A stretch of 64,000 bases of DNA. Origin: Ciona savignyi (Eukaryota > Chordata > Ascidiacea > Phlebobranchia > Cionidae). The DNA lies in contig CH002003.1 in assembly GCA_000149265.1 (NCBI GenBank), forward strand, positions 379,324 through 443,323. Reading direction: 5' to 3'. Both the position numbers and the translations under genes were made by a program. The notes beneath the pieces were generated by a model. The model made no database searches. It saw only the letters and a program-made list of their open reading frames with translations, and was not told the DNA's origin. Position 1 is the stretch's first letter. The number at the start of each line of letters is the position of its first letter. This document shows, in pieces, positions 10,886-22,700 of the stretch.

Positions 10886-11873
10886 ATTAATTTATGTTTA
10901 CTGATCATGATAACTAAATATGGCAATCTTTCTAAAGTGTGTTTATATCTTACTAAGTGTCGAACAATGCTATCGTTAAACGCACGAATCAAATTTGTGG
11001 CAATTCTTTTTATTGGATATCGTAACACAACCCATGTCCAGAGTCCAGTTGCCAGATGTATAACAGTGTATGGAAAGTTGATTCGTTTATCACCTTTTAG
11101 GTGGGTGCAACGTTTAATCCATTGGTATACCAAGACAATTCAAAGCGAGAATTTGCACATAAAAACAAGATAGAATTTTAACAGCTTTCCTGAACAAAAA
11201 ATGCTCATCGCGGAAACTTAAGTTTTTGCTAACTCTATGGAAAGCTTTTACTAAATCAATGTAAAATGATGATGTTATAAACTACTAAACACAAACTATT
11301 TGAGATTTATTTTGTGCGACAATACAAAATTTTAACTGCAAAACGTAATTCTGCGTCACGGTATTACAAATGTCAGCGAAACTTGGAATAACGTTATATT
11401 ACTTTTTTATTTACCTTAAGCTCATTTTCAGGAGGCGTTCAACTAATTATTCTCCCTATCTCTCCAATGCAAACTGACCTCATAAAAACGGCTGTCACTC
11501 AAAATCCTGACATAGGAAGTCTTAGATTTACCACAATTTAAAATTGAGGCTTGGATCTGCAATCTAAACTCAAAACCCTACAAAATTTTGTTTAAAATTT
11601 TGAGCCCATACCCCTTTGTACATCGGCAACTTTTTTTCCAACAAAACAGCTAGCAGATACACAATCAACACTTTTATTTCACAAAGCACTGCTCCACGAT
11701 TACAAACCTTTACAGCTAAACAAGAACACCGGCGAGCAGCCTAGCACATGCTGCTTTCAACCAAACAAACATTGGGGAATCACCACCATTGTTACTCAGC
11801 AAAACACTCGTTTAAAAACAATGACTCATGAATGTGATATATGGATTGGTCGTATTTACAATCACACAGTATA
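10886..11873. other. Intergenic, no gene recognised
   Basis: Open frames of 86-88 codons exist on both strands at 10873-11173 but have no recognisable domain and overlap one another, so I do not call them. Confidence 0.45.
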
Positions 11874-11978
11874 CAGTAGTGTGTCCGAATAGTTAACGCG
11901 TCGGATACAAATTCCAAATTAAATACAAAAAAATCGGTCTTGGCAACGAGTTCATAATGAGTTCGAAACTCAGCTCGA
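11874..11978 (+). mobile_element. SINE2 copy
   Basis: GTGTCCGAATAGTTAACGCG (A box) and GAGTTCGAAACTCAGCTCG (B box) about 75 bp apart, with an A-rich end. It lies just beyond the stop of the lectin gene, probably in its 3' UTR. Confidence 0.75.
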
Positions 11979-11992
11979 TAACAAAAATCTTT

Positions 11993-14326
11993 TCAAGCAT
12001 ACAATGGCATTGTGCACAAGTAATATGCGGTGTGATATGTTACGTCGGGAGTTAGATTTCGAATCCCGGCCGATTTGATGCTCGGATCTAACTGAACCTC
12101 CATCATTATCGCAGTGTAGGATCGGTAAGTAGTCGGATAACGGGGATACCAATATCCATTGAAATTGAAAGTTGGTTCACCGTCGCTTGTAGACATTACA
12201 TTGTTCTAGAAAATAAAGTTACCGAATGACGTCATCAGACAACTGAGAGTTTTGACTGACGTTATAAAACTGACCACACCAGTCATCAATAAAAACTAAA
12301 AATTATGAAAGGAGTGTTATGGTTATTAATCCCCAAATTGTTGTATACGATTTCTATTATTTCCATTGTTATCAAAACCACCATGCGTAACGGGCAAAAC
12401 CACCATGCGTTACGGATTGCGACATTTCTTTGTCTAAGTGCTATGCCAAGTTAGATCAGCCATGTTTGTGTACGATGTATACGCCAGTTTTCCAAATTGT
12501 TTAGTGTAGCTTGTGTTGTGGCTGCAGTATATGTTATGCTGATATTGTAGCAGTAATATTTCACCTAGCTTAATTGCAATACTTCAATGTTTAAATCTAG
12601 CTATTGTGTAGCATTTGCAATTGGGAAAGTGTTTAAGGTACTATATGTGTTATGCTAAACTGCCTCTATTTGAATTGCTAACTGTGTATTCTATTTGAAT
12701 AAGGTTGATCGAATCGTGGTTGAACACCTCAGAAATTAGTCGTTTAGTCGCTACTGTTCATTTCATATACTTCACTGCACCGGAACTGTACAATACACTT
12801 TTCTGCAACTATAGTGATGTGTTTGATGAGCAGTCACTTAATCGCTGACAAGACTACCGATTTGATTGACATACCACGACCATAGGGTCACGTAGGATAC
12901 GGTTTAAATTCTACAAGGAGTATTGCAAAGCATGATCGGGTCTTTTAGGTCCGATATAAATCCGATATTAAAATATGTTATTTAGTTCCATGTCTTTTAT
13001 GTCTGATATAAATTGTCTGTGTGCACTGGTGAGGGTTACACCAAAAGTGAGAAGGAGGGAAACTGCTCGCTATTAATCTATAGAAACTAATTTAATTTTG
13101 ACTTATCTTAAACCCAGTCCTAACCTTAACGTTAACTCATGTCCTTATACTAACCGTTACGCAGTATTTGTCATTTCGCGTTTAATTTCTCTTTCAGTCA
13201 GCATATTACGAATCAATTATTTTTCTTATGTTGGCATACCCCGACCCACGGTGAGTTTTACAGCAGACACGAGTGTTTGCAGCAGACAGTGTAAGTGATT
13301 TTTCCTTAAATATTGCATTAATTAAATTATGTTTAAAGAAAGATATTCGTGTTGATATTTAAATGCAAAGATGAACATCCAATGGTGTATGATTAAACTT
13401 AAAAAATATGATATATGAAAGAGTTCTACGAACCGTGGGGTTGTAGTTCATCGCGAGCCAGATGTCTACCAAAGTTTTTCCACGGTCAAGTTTGGACCTG
13501 ACGTATTTCACGACTGCGTCATACATGTTCTTGTCAACAATATCAACCAGAGTGGCGCCAAAGCGTTTGCAGAAGTTATTAGCTTGAGTTCTAGTACTGA
13601 ACTCGTTTGACTCAGATATCCATATGTATTTCTTGTACACGACGATACCATCACCACCTGTCAAGTTGAGCCGAGTAAAATAATTGGTGTGTTGAATAAT
13701 TCAAAAATAAAAAGGCAACATAAAAAATACTGCTGGAAAAAGGTCTCCATATACTTCTTTAACTTTTTTTCCGTTCCAAGTTTCGAACCCATGATAGGCT
13801 CGATTGTGTACATGACCAAGACACTACATTTCATGGAGAAGTAGGTTAAACCAAAATTAAAGCGAATTCCTATTTGTATTGAACACACAGTGCTACATAT
13901 TTATTCTAAGAATACTTAACCGTATTTGTTCAAAATAAACTCCGCCAACCTGAGTAAAAGATCCAGTCTACAACGAGTTTCGCTTCCCAGCCTGCAGACT
14001 GGTCAGTTCGCTCCAGCTCAACCGAAAAGCCATGAATGTCGACTTCAATTACTGTCGCTTTGAATCGCTGTGACACAGATGGGTCTTGGAGTCGGACTGT
14101 TGCGTTGACGAAAAAAGGTGCAGAATTCAAGCACATTTTGTAAGGAATAAATGCCATTTTGCGTGCATTATTTGACCCAGTATGGAGATTGTAGCTCCCT
14201 TTTGACGAAGTCGGCAGTTCTGTAAACTTCCGGGATAAAAATCACAAAATAATTCTTTATCGAAGATCTCACCTGATTTAGAAATGTGTAAACCAGAAGG
14301 CCGACCAACAAAACGAAGAAGTACAT
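11993..14326 (-). CDS. Secreted H-type lectin / C-type lectin fusion, complete
   Basis: Four exons join in phase: 14273-14326, 13950-14226, 13434-13657, 11993-12205, giving 255 residues and TGA. Residues 1-18 are a hydrophobic signal peptide (MYFFVLLVGLLVYTF). Residues ~42-110 fit the H-type lectin fold (AP.FVNATVRLQDPS, QRFKATV, HGFSVELER, VVDWIFY). Residues ~111-255 form a C-type lectin-like domain: NNFCKRFGATLVDI, VDIWLAMNYNP, STSDGEPTFNFNGYWYPRYP and YYLC near the end. The outer disulfide pair (C140, C249) is kept, but the inner pair and canonical EPN/WND calcium-sugar residues are not visible, so classical Ca-dependent sugar binding is unlikely in this half. The first intron is only 46 nt. 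Likely an extracellular recognition or innate-immune lectin; that function is inferred. Alternative acceptors for exon 2 exist, but only the one used keeps the frame open. Confidence 0.82.
12688..12733 (+). ncRNA. Spliced-leader RNA sequence (SL RNA gene or pseudogene)
   Basis: 12688-12703 reads ATTCTATTTGAATAAG, identical to the 16-nt trans-spliced leader known from Ciona, followed directly by GT as the 5' splice site of an SL RNA. The downstream ~30 nt (TGATCGAATCGTGGTTGAAC) look like the rest of a short SL RNA; the exact 3' end is my guess from the ~46-nt size reported for Ciona. A partial second copy, CTCTATTTGAATTG, lies at 12664-12677. It sits alone, antisense within a lectin-gene intron, and not in the tandem array where most Ciona SL genes are found, so it may be a dispersed pseudogene or a solo locus. 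Confidence 0.75.
13766..13850 (-). mobile_element. SINE2 fragment
   Basis: CCAAGTTTCGAACCCATGATAGGCTC matches the inverted B-box half of SINE2. It lies in the intron between the two lectin domains. Confidence 0.6.
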
Positions 14327-16344
14327 GATTATTTGTTGAAACAAGTTTGGTTTGGTTGATTTCCCGCTGAATGCAAAAACAAAAAATCTCCTAATTCACA
14401 CACGAGGTGTAAGCTATAAAATATAATAAGAAGGGTTGTGCCTGTTAAAGCTATAGGCAAACGATGAAAATGAGTAGTTAGGCGGGCCGAGTAGCTTGAT
14501 GACTTATCGCGTTTCGTTCGTTATACTAAAACTTAACGTATCATTCATATATATATACAACACAATGCAAAATCTCCGATAACCGAAAGCGGGCACTAGG
14601 TTATCTGACGATTGCCAGTGTGATACCACCTCTTGGGTTTTCTTATTCATTGTGGTATAACCGAAATTTCTTATTCTGTCCTGGAAGGCTTTTATTTGAA
14701 TCTGTCCTTAACTGAACGTAGGACGTCTTTAGTAGAAATGGCGACAAGTCAATGTAACTACTTGACTTCAACAGCGAATCTGCGGTTATAACGTTTAAAA
14801 CTAGATTTTGTAAAAACTATTTCAGCTGTAGCGAGTTTTAGTGATGGAAACCTGAACGCATCCGAAAAAAGATAAAAATCATATTGCACTTTCCTTTATT
14901 TGAGCATCTGATAGCAAAACTCCGCGATATAATCGTAAACCACTCAATCCAGTGAGCACCAACTTAGGAAAACAGGAAACTAGAACAATTAGTTTCATGG
15001 CACAATCAACGACTAAAAGAACGAAACTCATTGGGGAATTTACAGCTTTACAAGATCGTTATTGTTCAAACGAGTATTCAATGGATGATTGACAACTAAC
15101 GCACACCCGGTGATAGAAAGTACTGAAAATTACGCTCAACTTATAAATACCAACAGTGCCCATATGATTGTGTTTTACACTTACGTGTCGTACAGATTAG
15201 CTTGGTTTGTTAGTGCGTTACCTTTTAGTCGAAAAGTGGCCAGTTCTTACCTGTCGCTAGCTAGTCGGTTGTGTCTTTAGACAGACACTTAGCGGGTATT
15301 GCCTAAACCCAATGGAATGGTGGGTTCTATAACATTGTAAGAACGTCTCGATATACGAAATACACTGGAATAGCTATGGCTTGGTGACCCAACGTTTTGC
15401 TTATGTTACTGCTATCCGACCATCAAAATCGATGGGAAAACGAAACACAGGAAAATGGACACATTTTCACTCATCTCTAATCGCACAGACATTAAAATTA
15501 CTTTTGTTCTGTATGTTAAAATCAAGCTCACATTTGCGCGCTTCAATAGTAGTCCGAAGCCGATAAACTACCTTTCCCATTACAGTTAAACAAACCAAAG
15601 GAGTTGTAAACTATAAGATTTCTTCTACAAGTTATATCCATCGCGCTGAGGTAAATTGCTTGAATAATGGCTGATTCTCATACAATTGCGTCTAGTTTCC
15701 TAAACATATATTTTAACGGCTTGCCTTATTGGAGCGACATACGAAATTGCGAAGATCAAAATCGGTGGGTTATCGTACCCCGTGATTCAGCGCTTGCACA
15801 TTTACAGCACAAGGCTATAGCTCCGGTAGGCCGTGAACGGTCATACGGCCGAACGTTTAACGCGATCGATTCATAAACAAAAACGGTTCTATCAAACAAC
15901 CTATCATTGATTGGAAACTTAGCCCAATAAAAAAAAGCTCAAGTAAACCAACTTTTAAAAAAAGGTTCTCGGACAATTATTTTGTCAGAGCAATCGTTGT
16001 AATTTCGGATTTGGGCATAAAACGCCGAACAGAAAAAAAGAGTTTTTTGAATATATTCCGTTTTAGAATGGCCCTCGCCTATTTCTTATTAGGGTAGACT
16101 GATGTTAAACTGCTCCTTTTACGAAATCCAGTGAAATAAGGAGTAAAAACAAAACTCCAAGAACGCACACAACACATACCAACGGTATTCTAACATTGTA
16201 CGTGTGAAAACTCCAAAATTTCTTCTATCTCTGGACATATACCTAAATATCTTACCATTTTCGACGAAGCACACGAGGTAATCTTACGATTGAACAAAAC
16301 GATCATATACACAAACTGAAAAAAAACTTAAACATCTGACTGAA
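14327..16344. other. Intergenic with decayed SINE pieces
   Basis: Degenerate SINE1 fragments (+) at ~14538-14680 and ~15200-15390, and a SINE2 piece at ~15843-15895 (CGGCCGAACGTTTAACGCG). No gene recognised; a 69-codon frame at 15667-15876 runs into the SINE2 fragment and is not called. Confidence 0.5.
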
Positions 16345-16615
16345 TAGCGTGTTGCATTATATGGCGTTACATTTCAACCGAAAGGTTGCAGATTCAATAC
16401 TTGTCATTAGCTTAACGGACAATGCATGAATCATAATGGAATGATCGGTTCTACTAAATTAAAAAAAAAACTTGTGAAATAAACACAACACACTTCAATA
16501 GCCTTGCCAACCCGTAGGTAGGCGCAAATTTATCTCAAGATTGTCCTTTGACAACGTTTTTCCATATACGGGTTATAAACCTGAACATCCTAACAAACAT
16601 ATTCTATCCTATAGT
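16345..16615 (+). mobile_element. SINE1, strongly diverged
   Basis: Head TTTCAACCGAAAGGTTGCAG, body CAACACACTTCAATAGC and a terminal TTCTATCCTAT tail are in the right order and spacing. Confidence 0.65.
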
Positions 16616-16747
16616 ACCCGATACCATTTAAAAAGGTATTAATTTTCTCTATTCTTATAAACTTCACTCCACAATCATAGCTTTTTGCACGGACAAAAAC
16701 GATTAAGCGCTTGTTTTCCAACCACAGACGAAGCATCAGCTAAAACT

Positions 16748-19700
16748 TCACGACATAAAACGATTCAACAGCACTTCATAATCAGTACTATGACGACATA
16801 ATAAGTCAGACTTCTCGTCCCCATTAAGGTCGAGGACGATTAGAAAATCGGCGTCGCCGGTACAGAATGATCCAACAAAGCCCTCGTCTTCAAATCGACC
16901 GTGGTTCGATAGACGAACCGTTGTTTTTCTGAATTGATTATAAAGGATACGGATATTACCGTTTTTGTACAATTTCTGGATTTGTCTGGTGAGTCGTTAT
17001 TGTGATAAGTTTTCGTTCAGTATAATTTGTTAACCAGTTGTACCATTTGTTAATTTGTTAACCAGTTTAATTTATAGAATAGGAGAGGATATTCATGTTT
17101 ATCCCCGTGAATGAAAATCAAGCGGGTTAACACACAGGCAATCGTTAGATCACTTGCGCCTATCGTCGGGTTCTGCCGCTATTGCAGTGTGTTGTGTGTG
17201 ATTCACACGCTCCTTTAAACCCATTAACCCACTGGGTTCAGGCAATGTCCACAAAGTGCCATGCCAAAGGACACAACCGACAAGTTAAATGCCCTTTTTC
17301 GCATTCACATGGTAATCATACGATTGTCCAAGTGATAACTGTACCCTCGCCAGTTTTACGATTTACGGAGAATATCCGATGTTATAGCTAACACCCTCTC
17401 GCGTATTCACAAGGTAATCTGACATTTAACCGTGTGATTACTTTACTTTGCGCCCATAAAATGAATATCCCATGTAGATTGAATTAAACTTACCTTTTTA
17501 TTCGGTCGGTGCACACTATATCAGATTGCCCATCTCCATTAAAATCCCCAACTCTTATTTGTCCCGATGAGTGCCCGCCACAGCCTTGTAACCTGCCTTT
17601 CCAGCTTGCGCCTTTCACGTTGCCGCTTGTTGTGCCTAACCCAATCTCGCTGAAGCAGATAAAATGTCATTCGTGTGGCCGAATGGTTAACGCGACCGAT
17701 ACATATACGGACTGCTATGCAAAAACGGTCGTAGCGACGAGCACATAATGGGTTCGAAACTTAGCTCGGTAAAAAAAAAGTAATGCGTGTAGAATAGGAA
17801 ATTCATGTTTATCCCCGTGAATTGGATAAAGAAAAAGGCGTTATCACGCGGGCAGTCGTCAGATTACCTCGCACCTAAGTTTAGGCATGTCCGCTAAGTG
17901 TTTTGGCCAAGGACACAACCGATTAGTTAGCGACCAGTTTTGACGCTGCAAACTTTCGGCTAAACGGCGATGCATTAATCAACCACGCTAATCGGTATTA
18001 AACGTTTTGCGTGGGTCGAATGGTTAACGCGACCAAATTCTGTTCAAAAACGGGGCTTTGTGCCGATCTAGTAGGAGTCAAAACTTGACCAGGTAAAAAA
18101 TAGATTGCATGTTAAACGTTGACATGGCAGAAATAATCACGTTATTCCAGTTGGTTCAGTCAATGTCCGCTAAGCGTCTTGTCCAGGGAGACAACTTTAC
18201 GCGAGTTTCGTACCCACAATCCTTTGGCTGAGAGGCAAGCTAATCGGTCTGGTAATATCAAAATATTATTAAATTAAGAACCCAGTGGATTAATGGGTTG
18301 TACTAAATTAAACGAACGTGTAAATCATACGCAACACACTGCACTAGCTCCAGTAACTCGACGGTGGGCGCAAAGTAATCTAAAGATTGCCCGTGTGTTA
18401 ACCCCCTTGGTTTTCCATTCACGGGGATAAACATGAATATCCCATAATTTCCTTAATAAACAGTGGGAAATGAAAGATAGTGCTGAAACTGGCAATACTT
18501 AGAATAAATGTACGTCATGTGAACTCACAATTCCCCATACTGGCTTCCGCACATCAGGTCAATATTTCCGTCGCCGTTAAAATCACCGAAGACCCAGAAC
18601 ACTTTGGTTGTCGCCATCATGCAAAGGTGCGCCACGGCTTTGCTCTCCAGACTAAACATCGGAGAAGCTGGAATGATTGAGATCTAACGTCATGTTGTAA
18701 GGTGTAGGCATTCATATAAAGGTAGGATATTCATGTTTATCCCCGTGAATGGGAAAACCAAGTGGGTTAACACACGTGCGATCGTCAGATTAACTCGCGC
18801 CCATCGTCGGGTTACCGGAGCTATTTCAGTGTGTTTCATATGATAAAAACGTTCCTGCAATTTGGTAGAACCCTTTAATCCAATGGGTTCAGGCAATGTC
18901 CGTAAAGTGTCTTGCCCAAGGATACAACCGACAATCTAGCGACCAGTTTCGCCCCTGCAACCTTTCGATTGAAAGTCGACGCACTTAACCGCCTAGCCGG
19001 CCAGACCAGGTAAGATAGTGTTTTACACAGTATGTTTTCTGAGTACTTAAAACATTTGAATATTAAAACGCATGACCAACTTTTGTACACACAGAGTTAA
19101 GATTTAGGTTTAGTTGACCGAAACGAAATGCATATTTCTCTATTTGTGAAGAATTTATGTTCTGCTTGCAGGTTTTAAACTGGTCGTTGCTTGTCAGTTG
19201 TGACCTTAATCAAGGCACTTAACTTATGGGCTGAACCTAGTTAAAGTGATGGATTTACTAAAAATGAGAAAATCGTCTTAATCATACACAACAATCGGAA
19301 ATAGCTCCTGTAACGGTGGGTGCGAAGTGAATTGACGATTACCCATGTGTTAAACGTCTATTGCATTTTCCATTTGCGAGGATAAACAGGAATGCAATAG
19401 CTCCAGTAATTCAAGACTTCAACACTTCATTTCCAACATTCTAACTTACGTGGAGCATTCTGTGCTTCAGAGCATTCGAATTGATTACAATAGTCGAGCA
19501 TATTGCTAGTTCCAGGACAACTGAAGCTCAACGATTCCCCCTTTTTGCATGCGCGATATCGGTATCGAACCCCTGATACACACGACGCCGAACATGGGCC
19601 CCAAGAGCCCCAAGCGGTCCAAGCGATTTTGACGGCGTACCCACTTCCATCGCATTTTTTCTTGGCGCAAGTTTGAGCTTGCATGTTCTCTTTCCCGCAA

Positions 19701-22700
19701 AGATTGAGCTCGGGGCATGTGCGGTATCTGGTGAACATTAGGACTGACTGTTATAGAAATCACGTTTATCACTTTTATCACTTTTTCACACACTTTTATC
19801 ACTTTTTCATCACTTTTTATCACTTTTTTTACACTTTTTTTACACTTTTATCACTTTTTCACACGTTTATCAAAGTATTAAACCTATTCAATACACTTTA
19901 TCATTAATTTACTTGTAATTTTGAATTTCTTACATGGCTAGTACTAAAATACGGAAATATTAAACTGTGAAAATGCATACCTAACCCACCCTACCGACGT
20001 TTAAAAATAGGTATGTTTAAAAAATAAATACTAGAAAAATACTGACTAATCCTTAGTCCACCCTAACGATTAACAGCCGGAAGTTTGAAAACTATGGGAA
20101 AGAAATTGATAATGATCACTGACTCAACTGGTGGTGATATGGGGATAGGATAGGATAGGATATTCATGTTTATCCCCGTGAATGGGAAAACCAAGGGGTT
20201 AACACACGGGCAATCGTCAGATCACCTCGCGCCCATCGTCGGGTTACCGGAGCTATTGCAGTGTGTTGTGTATGATAGACACGTTTCTTCAATTTGGTAG
20301 AACCCATTAATCCGCTGGGTGTAGGCAATGTCTGTAAAGTGCCTTGCCCAAGGACACAACCGACTAGCTAGCGACTATATGGTTGAAAAAGAATATTTAT
20401 CTTCCATGTAACAGCATTTATACTAAAAGACAAAACTAATAAACAATCAAAATACAGAAATAATAAAATCAAGTAAACTATATAATAAAGTAAATTCTTT
20501 TATCCCTTATATCAGGGGTGGGCACACATGGGCTAAGTTATTTCATTCTTAGACTGATGGGCCAAGTGATCGGGCCGCCACTCACATATAGTTTAATTTA
20601 AAAAAAACATCAAAATAAGGATTACTGTGCATTATTGGTTAAAACCAGAAATTTCTGTTGCGTCAAGGGACTTACAAATATAGCTGTGACATCATAATTT
20701 TAGCATGTAACTGTGACATCTCATAATTTATTTGTGACATAACCATTTAGTTTTTCAACATGTTGATAACATATGGCGGGTTAAAATAAAACATGGATGT
20801 CCAACCTGCGGCCCGCCTGAGATTTTTGTACGGACCGCTAGTCATTTTCACTCAAAGTAGTATTTTGAACTTTGAATCTTATCCTAATTAAAATGTATCA
20901 GTCAGCATTTGGGAACGCAGTAATAGTAGGTTAGGTATGGGAGAAACAGGAATACAGGATTATATATAACTATAAGACCTCGCGGCCCATTGAAATTTAT
21001 AGGTTCTGCGGGCCAATAAATTATTTCAAGAAACAATGCGGCCCACTTTAGTACGGCCCGTTGGTCTAGTGGTTAAGAGTGTCGCCTTTCAGTCGAAAGG
21101 TTGCAGGTGTGAAACTGGTCTTTAGCTAGTCGGTTGTGTCCTTGGGCAAGGCACTTTACGGACATTTGTGTGAAGCGGATTAAAGGGTTCTATCAAATTA
21201 AAGGAACGTGTCTATCATATACAACACACTGCAATAGCTCCGGTAACCCGACGATGGGCGCGAGGTGATCTGACGATTGCCCGTGTATTAACCTCCTTGG
21301 TTTTCCGATTCACGGGGATAAACATGACTATCCTATCCTATCCTATCATAAAAGGTTGGACATTCCTGGAATAAAAAAAAAGACCCAGCAGGCCAGAATA
21401 AAATACCCGGCGGGCTAGATTTGGGCAATGAACTGACGTTTGCCCTGCTTTATATGATCAAGACAACATACCGTAACATCATACCAGTGCCACAAGTAAC
21501 TGTGCACTCCCCATATGCTGTCCATGCGCTCCACTTTACAGTTTTAGGACAAGGTCTCCGGTCACATGTACTCTTATCAAGTCGTTTTGAACTGCAGGTC
21601 TGCGGTGTGTGTCACTATGTTAATGGAAGGATAACTGTATCCGAATAAAACTTTATTTTGTGTGAATTTGATTAAACTCTATGCTGTGTCGTTTGATTCG
21701 CAGTTGGCATATTAATAGATTAGGATAGTTTATGAATCATATGATATTCACACTTATCCCCCTGAATGGGAAAACCAAGGAGGTTAACACACGGGCAATC
21801 GTCAGATCACCTCATGCCCATTGTCGGGTTACTGGAGCTATTGCAAAGTGTTATGTATGATTTACACGTTCCCTTAATTTGGTAGAACCCATTAATCTGA
21901 TGGGTTCAGGCAATGTACGTTAAGTGCCTTGTCCAAGGACACAACTGATTAGCTATCGACTAGTTTCGTATCTACGACCTTTCGGCTGGAAGGGGCTCTG
22001 TATTGGTTAATGGTAAACTGGTAAATTGATCTGTCGCCGTTTACTAATAAAACATAAACATAAACTAACAATTAAATTTACTTCCATGTAGGAAAGTCCT
22101 TATCTAAACCAGTTTGGTTTTTAAAATTATTCTAGAATCAATGATTTCGAAAGTAGAATTTCGAAACGCTTTAAAAAAGATTTAAAGCACGAATAACACT
22201 TTTTGTACTAATTTAAATAAGAAAGTTACAATTGCATGTATGTTTGATAAACATTCTAAATTAAAATCAACACTGTTTACTGAAAAAAAAACAAATTTAC
22301 CACTTTTTTATAATTTTAAATCAAAATTAAATAAATAAACCAAACTTTACTATGAGCACTTAATTTGGAAGTAGTTATATCATCATATATTAAATCATTT
22401 TTAATACAGTAAAGTGACGCTCTTTTCAGTTTGTATAACTGTTGTCTAAAAATGTAACACACTGGAATAGCCAAAAATTTAAAACAGTAAAAAAACTAAC
22501 ATAACAAAAACTTAATATGATCTTAAACACTAGTTTTTGCTGCTAATATTTACTTACTGTTAAAATCCTGCTAAATAAAAGGTGTTCACAAGGTACCCAG
22601 CCTGGGAATATAGCAACTACTTAACCTGCTAACTGTGCAATTAAGAGAATTTGTAGACTGCTGTATCCCCTAGTTTGCTAAAACCCCTTTATGCACCCAT

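Noticed and set aside
10873-11173. Overlapping 86-88-codon frames on both strands
   Set aside because: Each is the shadow of the other and neither shows a domain, signal or splice support.
17672-17780. Possible tRNA genes at the many A-box/B-box pairs
   Set aside because: The sequences do not fold into a proper cloverleaf acceptor stem and recur in about 17 copies with A-rich tails; they are SINE2 heads.
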